Assembly: GCF_963576615.1 (NCBI RefSeq) | Contig: NC_088714.1 | Coordinates: 35,753,143 to 35,817,142, forward strand | DNA length: 64,000 nt | Source: Watersipora subatra | Lineage: Eukaryota > Bryozoa > Gymnolaemata > Cheilostomatida > Watersiporidae | Direction: 5' to 3' | Shown: in pieces, positions 22,853-35,348 of the stretch | How the letters are laid out: every line of letters starts with the position of its first letter | Numbering within the stretch: position 1 is the first letter of the stretch | Translations under genes and position numbers: made by a program | The notes under the pieces: model-generated | What the model saw: the letters and a program-made list of their open reading frames with translations, nothing else | Databases searched by the model: none | What the model was told of the DNA's origin: nothing

Positions 22853-24278
22853 ATGCTTACATCATATGCTCAGGTAGGTAAGTTTGCTGAAAGAAAGGTA
22901 GTTTATAGAGGAATGGAATTGTTAGTGAAAGCATTGCAGCAAAGCAAATATCTGCTAATACTTTTACTAAAGAAATTTTTCGTATTTCCTATAGCATATC
23001 TAGGGCAACAAACCACAAGTAGCATTGTTTTTAGCATCTTACGAAGCCTTGCCATCTGGTGGATCACCTCGTCAACAATGGAATTTCTAAGGAGACAACA
23101 ATAATACATATCACGACGTCATCGCTCCAGCTACATTCGCTGAATAAAGACAGTTTCATAATGTTCTCCTTGAATGAATCAAACCATCAGCGGCATACAA
23201 GTATCAGATCAAGACAATTGAGAGGAAAACGTGCATACCCTGTATACCAACATCTAAACCAAAACAACAACAGCATTTGCCCGCATATGCGTGAGGTGGA
23301 GAGAAGCCTACCAAATCATCACAGGTTTGTTGCTGTAAACAACGAACTTTCGATCCATCCGCTTCGCGTTGGCATTAACCGCGGTATTCAGATGAGAAAG
23401 CCTCCAGTTACAAGAGTAAGACATGTAAAACCTATTATTATGGACAGCGCTGATAAAATGAAGGATGAGCCACTAGATGAGGTATTAATGAGAGGATTAT
23501 TGCAACAAGTTCATGAGAGTGTCCACATCAACCGTATGATGCAGGTAGGTAGCTACGATAGCTGTTCAAAGGCCCAGGTTTTTTATTAACTTTGTTTAGA
23601 ACTGTTAGTTCTCCCGATAACTGTTGCGAAAGGCTGTGTTGAAAACTTACCTTTAATTGATGCCACATGCTATTAACAGCTTAGTATCGAAACTGAGCAG
23701 ATCCTGCATCCCTAGTAGCGTGTATGATAACTCCTAAGCAAGTACATGTGTTAACGTCATATTTATAGGCCTAATGAACAGTTGTTTATCAGAACATCAA
23801 CTGTATTAGACTATGTTATTACTATTAGACGTTGAATACTGTATATAAATATTTAACAGCCATTAGTTTTAAGTTTTTTCCAATTGATTAATAAATAATT
23901 TGGTTGTATAGAGATAATTGGAATACTTAGAGAATGCCAGAGATCACAAAATAAATGGTGCTTTGCCAGGTCCAACCTCGACTGACTGCACTGAGCTATG
24001 GCACTGATCAAGAAACCCAAACATTACCATCTATGCAAGTGTACACAACGCCACCTCGAGCGCAAGCACTAGAAACATACCCAATTGTACGCTATGGACG
24101 GAGATCCCTGCCAATCAAACCTAAATCTTGCGCAAGAAGAATTCCTTCCATTATTGCCAAAAGAAGTGGGCCCCTTGACATATTTAAAGCTACATTTATA
24201 CAAATCTTTGGCTATGTTAGTAGCATAATATTCAGAATCTTCACCAACAAAGACCTTTTTGCTGGGACTGCTCTATGA
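22853..24278 (+). CDS. Unrecognised three-exon protein, 279 aa
   Basis: Exons 22853-22873, 23035-23544 and 23970-24278 join in phase 0 at both introns (161 and 425 bp; donors GTAGGTA and GTAGGTAG, acceptors TTTTTAG and TTTGCCAG) and leave an open frame of 279 codons. The first exon gives only MLTSYAQ. The middle is Asn/His/Arg-rich, with MDSADKMKDEPLDEVLMRGL as an acidic, possibly helical part. The C-terminus is rich in Pro and basic residues (VRYGRRSLPIKPKSCARRIP) and carries one hydrophobic segment (about residues 249-268, FIQIFGYVSSIIF), so a tail anchor or single membrane helix is possible. No family recognised. The first exon is the least certain part; the other two are well supported. 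A polyadenylation signal lies 240 bp downstream. Confidence 0.66.
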
Positions 24279-24517
24279 GTTCCTGTAAACGTGATGCTGA
24301 GTTATTCGTGGAACAAAAACGTGATAGACGATGATGAACACTACAGTTTCCTTACAAAGTGTTGAATGTGTTGTAAGGCAAGACAAGCTTGAAATCGTTA
24401 TTTAAGCTCATTTTAAAAATAGACAAACGGCTCCTAAAACTATTGTAATTTTACAATAGGCTGTATATATGCTCCAAATATAACTGACTCAAAAGATTGC
24501 TGCTACCTCTGAAGTGT

Positions 24518-24559
24518 AATAAAAAAAATCTTTAAACAACTGTATGCAATCTCTTTATT
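24518..24559. terminator. Facing polyadenylation signals of two convergent genes
   Basis: AATAAA on the plus strand at 24518-24523 serves the 279-codon gene; AATAAA on the minus strand (24559-24554) can serve CNIH1, 508 bp after its stop. The two signals face each other 30 bp apart, so the transcripts' 3' ends probably overlap. Confidence 0.6.
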
Positions 24560-25066
24560 GACAAGGACAACGCCAAAAGTTATCATACCGATAGCCAGCC
24601 AGTCGATGAGCAAAACTATGGGTATTTGACGCAGAAACCCAAGCAATACACAACAATAAAAGTGGATTGGTAAATAGCCCTTACCATGAGCAACACCTTA
24701 GGCTGACTATGTATAATCCATTCAGCTATAGGATAATTGGTGAGATGACAGATGTCTGCCCAATGTTGCAGCCAGCATTAGAATAAGCATTATTGTGAGG
24801 AACACTCAAAAACAAACTATAAAATTAGTAGATGGATAATCATAGATATTATGGGCAGTTAGCATCAACAAGAGATTGAAATACGAGGAGGCTGTACAAT
24901 ACAAATAATATCACTAATTTTTAAAACTTTGTTCACTAACAAAGCCTCTCAAAATAGCATTGTAATTGGGGTATTTTACATGTAAGATACGAGTTTCTGT
25001 CAGCATTGGCATTTGAAGGCATCACAGTAGTAAAATGTGAGAAAGTGTCATCTGCTCATCTTTCGT

Positions 25067-28000
25067 CTAGTTGGACGTCACCAGCACATATATCATACTG
25101 CAAAATACAACAAGGTGGGAGAGATTACGGTTTTATTACAACTAAGAAGATCATGATATGTCATAGATTGTTAGACAAACTATCGCACATGTGCTTTTGT
25201 CTATAAGGGTCATGATCACAGAAACCATGGTTAAGTCGGGATTGTAAGATTTGGAGTTATCTACATTAGTAGAATGAGAAATTTCTCAGTTATTTTGCAA
25301 GAATTTTGATTCTCGCTTAATTACAGCAGATTTTATGGTCAATAAACTGAATGCACGTTTACCATTAGTGCGAAAACATGGTTCTGAGAAAACTGTTGTT
25401 AAAGTTTGAGAAACGAAAACCAATGCACAATTTTGTTTACACTTCAAAACGTCATAGCAACCAATATCAAGAAGTGATATTTATCTAGATTTCAATATTT
25501 ATATCCAAAAAATTATGCCGAATTTAAAAATCTAAACAGATTTTAGCTAGTTGTCATAAAAATAGCTGTATATTTATAAGAAAATGTATTACTTAATTTT
25601 GCGAATATTAAAAACGGCTTGGCAGTACCGCGATATCGGGCACAGCCAAATCATCAACAAAATCTTTAGAAAAATAACAACAGTAACATATTGCACACCA
25701 TCGGTCACTATATACTTCGATCTTAGAAACTCGAATAATTATTTTTATAACTAAATCTGATAATAATCTTATAAAATCGAATAATTATTCTTATAATTAT
25801 ATATTGTAATAATCTTGTAAGAATCGTTAGGAAAATATTATCGCAATTCCCTTTACGTTCACTGCTTTTTGACATTAGTTGGAATACCAAAGTACTCATT
25901 ATAAGTGTCCAAAATGTCAGAGTTATCTTTAAAATCGGCAAAAAAAAAACGATTGTATTTATCGGACGCCCTTTTTCAGTACTACCTGTTTAGCATAGCA
26001 ACGGTTTTAAAGGTTTTTTTTGAGGGTTAAAAACTTCTATTGACTAAACTGACTTCAGATTCAGAAAAATCAATCTTTGATTGATCCAGATGCACGTGCT
26101 ACAAAAATCATTACCAATATTATAAATTCAGTTGGTGTAACTTCAAAGTCGGATAACTCAATTTCGTGATTTGCGACTTAACCATGGTTTCTGTGACCGC
26201 GACACATATATCGGTTACATTGCGGCAAGTTCCACATAAAGATTATGCAAACAACAACTGTATTGCGCTGTGTACTAACAAACAATGTGATTGGCTAATC
26301 CAATAACTATTTCATAACAATTATAAAACTTGACAATCTGCTGAGCCCTTTAGGTAAACAGACTGCTTCATTCTTAGATACCCATGAAAATGGATTAGTA
26401 GATTAGTAGTTTAGTAGTTGTTGAGTTTTTGAACTACAAACTAGCCTGCAATGAAATTAAAATTGCCCTTGCTCGCAGTTCCCTAAAATTTCCAATATAA
26501 CCTAACAAAGTATAATAGCTTGTCTACTGTTAAACTATTAGAACTACTGTAAAATATTTATGTGGATGCCACCTACTTTTGACCACCCTTATAGGAGGTT
26601 AGAAAATAGAGCAATACCCTTTAAATGAATGTCACCTCTATTTGACCACCAATTTGACATTCTTTGATCCTCACAAACCCATAATAGCAAGTGATCAGTA
26701 GCAAAATGTCTTCAAAATTGTACTAAAACAGTAAAAATGGCTAAAAATGGCTCAGTTACATCGATAACAATTAATTATTTCGTTGTTTCTGTTCGTATTG
26801 AAAATCGTTTTCCAACTCCAAAGCTTCTTGGTTTTATCGTTGAAACTTTGAAAGCAACACCCTAGAAATACTTAATAACTGTATGAGGCTAGTAGTACTT
26901 CATTGTTTAACGCGGTCGCGATACTTCGACGTATGTGAAAAACAGTTTACATTTACGATGGTATATGAACAACTAGTCTTACATGAACAACTAGTTTTAC
27001 ATGAACAACTAGTTTTAGGCTAACAGATGTGTTTAGCGCCCACGTGGCTAAAAATTTATCATTTGTTTGAAATGCAACACGTAAAAGTTTTACTCCTCCA
27101 AAATAAAATTGTTTGGGCGCTACCATCGACTAGTTCAGCAGTGCAGAAGAAAAGTTGAGACCAGAAGACATCGTGCAAAGTATTGAATGACCAGAAGATA
27201 ATTTTATTCCAAGCAAAAGCAACAATCAGAACGTAACTGGCTGAGCAAATGGCACAAATAATTTTGTTTCAAAAGTGTTAATTTTGGTTTCTACATGTAT
27301 TATAAATATGGTTTGTTTATATCAATTGTTCTTGAATATATATTTGTAGCATTTGATAGATTGCTATTATTATATAACTTATAAATTTGAAAATTTCTAG
27401 CATATTATTTGATAGCAACGTTGCAGTTTATAAAGCTTACAATGGCTTACAGTTTTGGCTGCAAACTGTAGAAAACATCCATGAGTGCAATGAGTTTTAA
27501 TGCAACATCATGAAATATAGTTATATAAATATATCTTCAAATTTAGAATGAAATAAACAAATTAAAGCTCCAACAAACTGCTCAGCAGGGCCACAGGCTA
27601 CATTATCATCATTATTATCATTATGCAGGGCACAGGCTACATTATCATCATTATTATCATTATGCAGGGCACAGGCTACATTATCATCGCAGTTTAATTG
27701 TGAGCAATAGATATCAACTGGTAAAGATATTTCTCGGCTTCCCAATGCATATTTATTTTAAGATCTCCCAGTGAGAGGTAAGTTAGCAGATTTCTTGTAT
27801 CTAAAAGGGTTAATATCGCTGCGCCTGAAGGAAAGTGCAAAATTTAGGAGACTTCTGCTTCGCTCATAAAAAGGATTAAATCTATCTTCCCGAAATTCTG
27901 ATGAGCTATTTTAAAAAACACACCCAAGCCTGTTTGAACGCCACCTCCATTTGACCATGACTATAAGGAAAGGGTTGAAAAATAGAGCGCAATGGGGCTC

Positions 28001-31000
28001 AAAGAGGTTGTATGGTATATAAAAAACCAGTCTTAAAAGAGATTGACCTTCATCCTACTTCATCCCTTATTTACGAGCAACTATGTTTGGGGTTTTCCAA
28101 ACAAGATCCCGGTTGCAAACTGAAAACTAGAGGCTACAATAACCATATGAGACACCGGCTGCTAGATAGCCACTGCGCAATGCCCAAGAAGGAACCAACT
28201 AGAGATACCTGTACAAGTAGTAGAAGAAAGAGATGAGGTAGAAGGCAAGTTTAACCCAACCCTCTCGCATGCACTTGGTTAGATTATCCGCATTCATGAC
28301 AGTTGTTGGATCATACAGTCCTGGCCCGCTCATGACAGGTCTTGACATGTATCTGCAAATGATGTTACACAAATAATAACTTGATAACTTAACTAGAATA
28401 CTAGTATTAGTGGAGACATTGGCAGCACTACATGTTTTTTGCCGCAAGGTACCGACAACTAGTCTCTGAGTTAAGAAAGGTAAAGAGATAGTCACTACAG
28501 AGGTGAAACGAGACAGTTTTTTTAAAAGAAAAACTGTCTTGTAAAAACTAGAGACAGTAAAATAAGGAGCACTTGGTGATGATTTCACTACACAAGGAGT
28601 AGCGCACTTGATATATGAAATTGATAAACTTCTTTTTAAATTGAATTCTCTCCTCGTGTAAAGGATTTAAATACAACATTTTAATGGCAATATGCATGTA
28701 TTTTTTTATAAAAAAAAGTGACACAAACTGCTCTGACGGAGCGAAGTTACATACCTCTAAGAACTTTGAGCTTGATTGATAATAATTATTATAAACATAT
28801 TGCTTTGTACATGTATATTTTTACCATCTATTGAATAGGTCTTACTTTATATTGTAATGAAATGTGTAATGAAACCGATAGCCGCCGATCTACAAAGAAG
28901 TACCGCAACTAAAAAACAACGAGATAACACTTTAATTCTTATTGTTTCATTTATGTTCAGTTTTGTTTGTGTATTAATAGTAGTAAGTGAATTATATTTA
29001 AATTGTACTCATGAAATTATATGAAGTACTATATATATTGAACTAACGAGAATGTCATTGTTACCCAGAACACGGACTATGGTCGACACGGCCTTTAGTT
29101 TGTTTCTCCGTGTCCGGGCAAGTTTTACCCCTAATTGGTTGATATAAAAGAGGACGAATTTTATGAAGGGCAGTTGGTGTTTGGACACGATACGATAAAA
29201 TACAGATATTTTACCCGCAACAGTTTTATTTATTAAACCGGATCTGGAGGGTAATTGGATACGACCCGGTATCTAGTTTTAAAGATGTGGTTGCGTCAAA
29301 TTTGAGTTGATCTTAAAAGAAAGCATTTTTTTTCTCTATCAGTTGATATGTTGTTTGTTGTGTTACGCGATCGCATTGCCAAGATATTTGAAGATTAAAA
29401 CCGAAAAAATCTGATTGCCGTAAAAACGCTCAGGCCACAAAAACGTGCCCAGACTTGCCCAAAATGATGTCACGCGTTATACAACCTGTCTCTATCTCTC
29501 GTATTCACATCGGCTATTTGCGATAAAAGTCTAGTCCTACGCGGTTCTATTGGCATATATTTTATTTTGTATTTGCTCATGTTGGCTAGAATAAAATTTT
29601 AAATCCAGCTACAGATGCATTATTATGAATGTTTCAAAGGCATCAAATAACGAAAATTGAAAATTTGTTCTACTCACTTTCTCTAAATGTTGTGTAAACA
29701 TTTGGGTACCGACTACCAATTCTACCGGTCTACGGTAATTCTGTCAAGCTAACTACGTTGAATAAGGTCTTTGTATCAGCACAGTTCCGCCGCTACCCCT
29801 ACTAACGATATACAGCCTCCCATAAGTCCCGCCCACCTTATGTCCGTCGCTTATCCTTGGGGCGGGGCTGAATATCATTGCCTACACCGACTACAGTACT
29901 AGTTTCTTACTACCGTAAGTAAGCCGCGTCTTTGGAAAGAATATACATAGGGAGTTTTAAGGATGAGAAGTCTGCTGCAACCTGAATTTGAACTCACATT
30001 CTCCAGTTCTGCGGACATCCATATACCATTCACTACAATATTCTGCAAATCATGTTTTGCATTATCTTCAACAATATTATTTTATTATATAATTTTTACA
30101 AGCAAAAATATTTTCATCTCGGCATAAAGCTTTTATTAAAAATATTCATCAAGTCGTGGCCACTCACATAGTTTTAGCTGATACAATAAGACAAATTCAT
30201 CTACTGCAACAAACTCAAACAAAACATCATGGTTTATGCAGCACACATTCAAGTCTCTCTTTCCTCTTTATGGCAGTTTCCACACTGATAAAGCTGCTTC
30301 GGCTGGTGGGACGACATAAACATTCTGTAATCAGTAAAACAAATGCAATAAATATATGTCATTCATAGATATGTCATTCTAAGCGTATCTATTGAAAGCT
30401 TTCAAATTGGGAGTTAAAGAGATTGCGAGTGTAATTTTAAAAACGAATAAACGTTTAACAAAGGCACAAGTACGCCAAGCCAACGATTCGGAGCTTTGGT
30501 TCTGGAAATAAAAGATTTGCATTGATCAATTGATTTTCTTCACTTTCTACAAGTGAAAAGTGAACATCTAATGTCAAATCATAAATCTAATTTACTAGAT
30601 AAAGCTGCCACAGAAAGTTTGAAGCAAATGTAGCTAGGTGAACCGATATAGTGATAGCAAAAATTTTATTAATTAGTACATGTATTAATGAGTACTAAAA
30701 TATTACCTTTAGTATATTCATCAATCTAAGCCATTGTATAGCTAGATGCTAAAGATTGAAAAGAAGCCGTCAAGAACTCACTGTACATACGCATCTCGCA
30801 CGCGCAGGAAATTACATTTTAGCCTCAAACAGGGAAATATAATCTGAATGTAAACTCAACAGGAAACTTTATAGGAGACTCAAAGTAAAAGATAAATTTA
30901 CCTCCATTCTCCGATCTTCCTCCGTAGAACTTTAACTACCTGATGCCAAGAAAACTTGGAGTCACCTTCGCAGTAACTTTACAGCAATTTTATAATTACA

Positions 31001-34000
31001 TGTATGTTGTTCGCCAATAAAACGTGTCGATCGAGTAATTAATTAAAGTAACGATGTTAATTAATTTAGTAAATATCGATGTCCGTGCGATTTAATAATA
31101 GAGTAAAATCCCTAAATTTGAGATCACAGACAACGCGTTTTACGAATGATAACATTTATTACGGCCTATATAAAAATTTCGCGCTGATGATTGGCTAAGG
31201 AAGCGACCTCATATTTATCGCTCGTGGTTTCTTTTCAGATATATTGCTTGTGACGTCACGAAAGAAGCACCCGCTGGAACGTGAGCTTTTTAAAAGAGGG
31301 CCTCATTCAAACGCATATATCTCTGGACAGGGTTGGTCTACAAAGACAAAAATGCCATCAAATTGTAGCTGATGTTTTAGCCTTTTATGGGTCTTAATTT
31401 CATTAAATCAAATTTTTTGACGCAACCACATCTTTAAGGACACAGAACCGGACTACAATATACTAGAAATTCCCCTGTTATACAGCCCATGACCAAAGTG
31501 AGAATGGAAAAAGAAAACGTACTGCCGGTTGAAAAGTGCAATATTAGCAGTCAAATGGCACTGCAATAGGAGAGCTGCAATAGGAGAGCTGCAATGGTAG
31601 CTGTAATGTACTGGGTGTTATTATGTACAACAAACAGCAATAATGAAAGGAAAAGATTATATGTTTATATCTCTTCCCTGCAATAGGAGAAATGCAATAT
31701 TAGAAGTAAAATGGCAAGCTGCTGTGTAATATACACAGGCTGGGGGGACTGTATATCATTGGTCATAGCAACCAATATCAAGAAGTTGTGATATTTATCT
31801 AGATTTCTGTATTTATATCTACAAGATTATGCTGAATTTAAAAATCTAAACAGATTTTAGCTGGTTGTCATAAAAATAGATGTATATCTATAAGAAAATG
31901 TAGGCCTATTACTTAATTTTGCAGATATTAAAAACGGCTTGGCAGTACCGCTATATTGGGCACAGCCGCAATATCATCAAAAAATCTTTTGAAAAATAAT
32001 AACTGTAACATATTGCACACCATCGTTCACTATATACTTCGATCTTGTAAATTCGAATGATTATTGTTATAACTAAATCTTATAATATCGTACAAAATCG
32101 AATAATTATTCTTACAATTAAATATTGTAATAATCTTATAAGAATCGTTAGAAAAATATCATCGTCATTTCCTTTACTTTCACTGCTTTGGACATCAGTT
32201 GGAATACCAAAGTACTCATTATAAGTGTCCAAAATGTCAGAGTCCGGTAGAATCGGCAAAAAAGAAATGATTACTTTTCAGTACTTCTATGTTAATTACA
32301 GAAACCTTCGGCAATTGGACAATGCCATAGACTGGTGAAATGTGCACGTTTTTCTCGTGAAATGCGCACGACTTAATGGTTCTACTCTCTGTCCCACAGC
32401 CTTATCGACGTTTTGTTAGCCGGTCTTAATTTTGATTTAAAAAGGCTTGTCAAGTTTTTATGGCAGTTTTAGGCCAAATTAATCTGTCTATGTATAATCC
32501 AATCATATGGGTTAGTTTTAGGATACTGCGTCAACCTTTCAAAGGCTTGGTAACATATTTAAATATGTTTATATGTGTTTTGTATCATTACTATACTAAA
32601 ACGACTCCAACACAAAAATGGTTAAATTTTTTGATTGGGATTTCGGTACAAGGGTTTGGTAACGGCTGTTGACGGATAATTCTTTGGGAGTTGTGTGCGC
32701 ATATGCATTTATCATAAAGCTCCCAAACAATCGCTTCGCTCGTGTTGGCCGTGGGATTAACAGGGCATTAGTCCGAACTACATGATTAGACTCGGTGGCC
32801 AACATAATCAATAACAACAGGTAGTAACAGACCGGGTATAACTTTAAAGGCAGTTGCCCGCAATCCATTACAATATATGGAGTTGTTGTAACCACGAGAA
32901 GCCATGTTTTAACAGCCGTGCGCTGGCGCTTTAGTTCTATTTCCTGTCTCGAGTTTGGCAATAGTTAGGTCGAGACGAGATCGATCCGGGACAAGACAGG
33001 CCGATACTCAAGATGTCTCGTTCCACCTCCAAGTCACTAATAGCCTGACTATATTCCTTCTACTGCGAAACCTTGACTTACCGTACTTTACGGACTATAA
33101 ACCGCACCTCTATATAAGCCGCATCTGCTTTATTTTCCAAAAAAATGATAATAAAACAATACATAGGCCGCACCTTTGTATAGGCCGCAGAACTCAGGAC
33201 GGTGCTTTTCAACACAGCAGCAACTTTCCGGTTTAAAACAAAACAGTGCCTAACGGCACTGTTTCGTATTAACCGACGCTTTTAACCTAGTGCCTAACGG
33301 AACAGTACTGTTAGGCATTGTTTCGTACTTTCTTTCACCGCTAGAGGCGCACTAACCGGAGATTCTGGTTAATGCGCCCTAGCCATGAAAGAAAAAGCCA
33401 CAGAATAGCCGCACCCTTATAGAAGCCGCATGGCTCAAATCATCAGAAAAAAGTAGCGGCTAATAGTCCGAAAAGTACGGTACACACACCTCGACACCTA
33501 CAAACACAAGTTTTTTCAAATACAACATAGAATTTGACTATATTTGTTTCAACATACAAAGTGATTTCCAACAAAAGATACCCAATATCATAGCAAAGTT
33601 GGCAGAAATTGCAGACGAAGTGTACAGACATAGAAATTGTACAGTTACTATTAATTATATCTATTGTAAGTCAAGGTGAGTTATGCTGTGTAGTTCTCTC
33701 AGTTACTCTGCCATCAATTGTACACACTGCGAAACTTCTTTCTGTTCCCTGACGTGACAATAAAAACCTCTCACTGATTATTAATTACTTTATTAGTTTA
33801 CATTTCATTTTGAGGTTTATATTTAGTTTTTTAAACAGTTTCATAAAAATTATTTCTTTTGATACAAAAGGGTATTTATTAATAGAAGTATTTAGCGTTT
33901 ATTTATCGAGTTCTGAAATGAATTGAAAAAAGATACATTGCATTGTAATGCTAACAACTGCTCCAACATAAAATGGTTTTAACGTAAGAAGCAGTAGATT

Positions 34001-35348
34001 AACTTTGTATGTCAAAGTTTGACAGCATTTAAAGACCTTGGGTTTAAATATAACTGACAAAAAGATATATTGAAAACCTAAACAAGCAGCAAATGTTGAA
34101 ATAATTTAGTGATTAATAAATATGTACATGCAAAATAAATACAATCTTTGTTGTTGGTGCCATTACACATTTTAAAACTTTACAGTCAATTATTAAGACA
34201 GTGAATATGTAGAAGAGTCAGTGGCGCAAATGTCAATTTGTTGGTATCATTTACAGTTGATGTGATAGCGACTCAAAAAGTTCACAACATTGGGTGACAT
34301 GCAACCAAATTTGCTCCAAAGCAATTCTCAACCGGCACTATAATGCACAGTATTCATCGTAGATGGTAGTCACAAATAATGATCTTACCTTTGAACATGA
34401 TAGGCTATCAGTGGTACGTTGAACAACAAAGACCCAAACTGAGCAGCAAATAGAAACAAGATGTTATAGAAGATGTGAACCCCATATTCCGGCAGTACCA
34501 GCTGAAACAGCAACAATTGATACGCAGTTAATGGTATATCTAGCCTATATCAGTGAAGTAAAATTTCAGTATATGTTACGAACAAATGAAAACTCAAGCC
34601 TACATCATAAAACAATGCAGTTTTAAAACTTTTAAAACGAAGGTTTCATATCTAAAGATAATAAAAACCGTAACTCATATAATAGCCCAAACTGAATGGC
34701 CGACTAGCTTTAAACTTGTATCTCTGTTATACCTTTGCAAAAATGAGAAGATGAGCGCAAACACATACAGGCTGTCTATCAATTACAATGGTGTTGGACT
34801 GCACTCACCGGATTCAGAGTGTTACATTGGTCAATTGGGTTCTTGTAGTCAGTCTTCAACTCATCAAATGCTATAATCTAAAATATTGTTAAATGTTTTT
34901 AACTGAATTTTCCAGTATAACAAGCGGATGAAGCCAGTGTAACATTCGACCGATTTTAGCTATAAGAACATATCTGTTGCGTGACTAACAAGCTTTCGGT
35001 ATATGGATACAACATAGCCTTAAAATAAGAGATATTTCTGTTAAAAGTAACTCACAATAACGCAACAAAACTGCAAAAGAAATTGCAGTTAACTCCTGCA
35101 GTGCTTGCTTTGATCGTGAACTATTGTTTTTAATCCGATAACTAATTACATCATTGGCGACTTAAGCCGTCTGCAATATCTAGGTTGCATTACATAACAG
35201 TTAATGAAGGGTCCGTGTGAAAAAATTTAAAATATACAGCCAATCATAAATCAAAAATCTTACTTACGTGATATATAGCAAAAAATATCAAAATTGCGCT
35301 GAGAATTAAGGCTACAATATAACAAAAAGCAGCAAACGTAAACGCCAT
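25067..35348 (-). CDS. CNIH1: Cornichon homolog 1, ER cargo-export receptor, complete
   Basis: Five exons, all with GT-AG sites and matching phases: 35348-35268, 34877-34809, 34501-34389, 28352-28209, 25097-25067; 145 codons, against 144 in human CNIH1. The protein starts MAFTFAAFCYIVALIL (first membrane helix), continues IIAFDELKTDYKNPIDQCNT, LVLPEYGVHIFYNILF and the family hallmark YMSRPVMSGPGLYDPTT, then LAFYLISFFYYLY, ending SMIYVLVTSN. Cornichons sit in the ER membrane and load transmembrane cargo (for example TGF-alpha family ligands) into COPII vesicles. The short block with Asn-Leu-Thr-Lys-Cys at the start of the last loop differs from the human text as in other invertebrates. Introns 1-4 are 390, 307, 6036 and 3111 bp; introns 3 and 4 hold transposons. 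Start context CCAACAATGG. Shares a divergent promoter with PSMC1. Confidence 0.96.
25434..25990 (+). repeat. Dispersed repeat family R1, copy 1 (partial)
   Basis: Closely matches 31756-32280 (runs such as AAATCTAAACAGATTTTAGC, AAAAACGGCTTGGCAGTACC, GGAATACCAAAGTACTCATT) and, more weakly, 46620-46870. Located in the last intron of CNIH1, antisense to it. Class unknown. Confidence 0.85.
26964..27016. repeat. 18-bp tandem repeat, 3 copies
   Basis: ATGAACAACTAGTTTTAC repeated three times inside element E1 copy A. Confidence 0.85.
27593..27690. repeat. 39-bp tandem repeat, about 2.5 copies
   Basis: Unit beginning ACAGGCTACATTATCATCAT and ending ATGCAGGGC, repeated inside element E1 copy A; copy B has only one unit, so this is a local duplication after the copies separated. 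Confidence 0.88.
29283..31433. mobile_element. 2.15-kb TTAA-flanked inverted-repeat element
   Basis: Both ends read AGATGTGGTTGCGTCAAA inward and are followed by ATTTGA (the right end has two extra A). Each end abuts TTAA (29279-29282 and 31434-31437), a typical target duplication of piggyBac and Kolobok-type elements. No transposase frame is recognisable inside, so it is non-autonomous. A SINE-like piece (29960-30035) is nested in it. Located in intron 3 of CNIH1. Confidence 0.8.
29960..30035 (-). repeat. tRNA-derived SINE-like fragment
   Basis: On the minus strand, GAATGGTATATGGATG (A-box region) and GTGAGTTCAAATTCA (B-box/T-arm region) about 30 bp apart. Nested inside the TTAA element. 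Confidence 0.42.
31470..32790 (+). repeat. Dispersed repeat family R1, copy 2 (longest)
   Basis: Aligns along its length with 46265-47330: shared blocks include TATTAGCAGTCAAATGGCAC, AGAAACCTTCGGCAATT, GAAATGCGCACGACTTAAT, CCTTTCAAAGGCTTGGTAAC and CAATCGCTTCGCTCGTGTT. The middle also matches copy 1 at 25434. Short open frames inside show no known domain. Transposon class not determined. In intron 3 of CNIH1. Confidence 0.85.
33079..33482. mobile_element. 404-bp MITE with CCGTAC inverted repeats
   Basis: Left end TACCGTACTTTACGGACTAT and right end ATAGTCCGAAAAGTACGGTA are inverted copies; TA flanks both sides. The interior has GCCGCAC-type motifs near both ends (ACCGCACC, GCCGCACC) and a palindromic GTGCCTAACGG / CCGTTAGGCAC pair in the centre. 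In intron 3 of CNIH1. Confidence 0.85.
33483..34388. other. Intron 3 of CNIH1, no further feature seen
   Basis: AT-rich intronic DNA without recognised genes or element ends. Confidence 0.55.

Larger units (their letters stand above)
26545..28012 (+). mobile_element. Inverted-repeat element E1, copy A
   Basis: Ends are related and inverted: the left reads TACTGTAAAATATTTATGTG, the right (minus strand) TATACCATACAACCTCTTTG, both followed by GCCACCT / CTATTTTTC-type motifs seen in copy B at 42431. Internal sequence (27100-27980) aligns in inverted orientation with 42431-43372. The coding-like part preserved in copy B is degraded here. Lies in intron 4 of CNIH1. Confidence 0.7.

Noticed and set aside
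32596..32961. 121-codon minus-strand open frame
   Set aside because: Lies mostly in repeat R1 copy 2; copy 3 does not preserve the frame at full length and no domain is visible.
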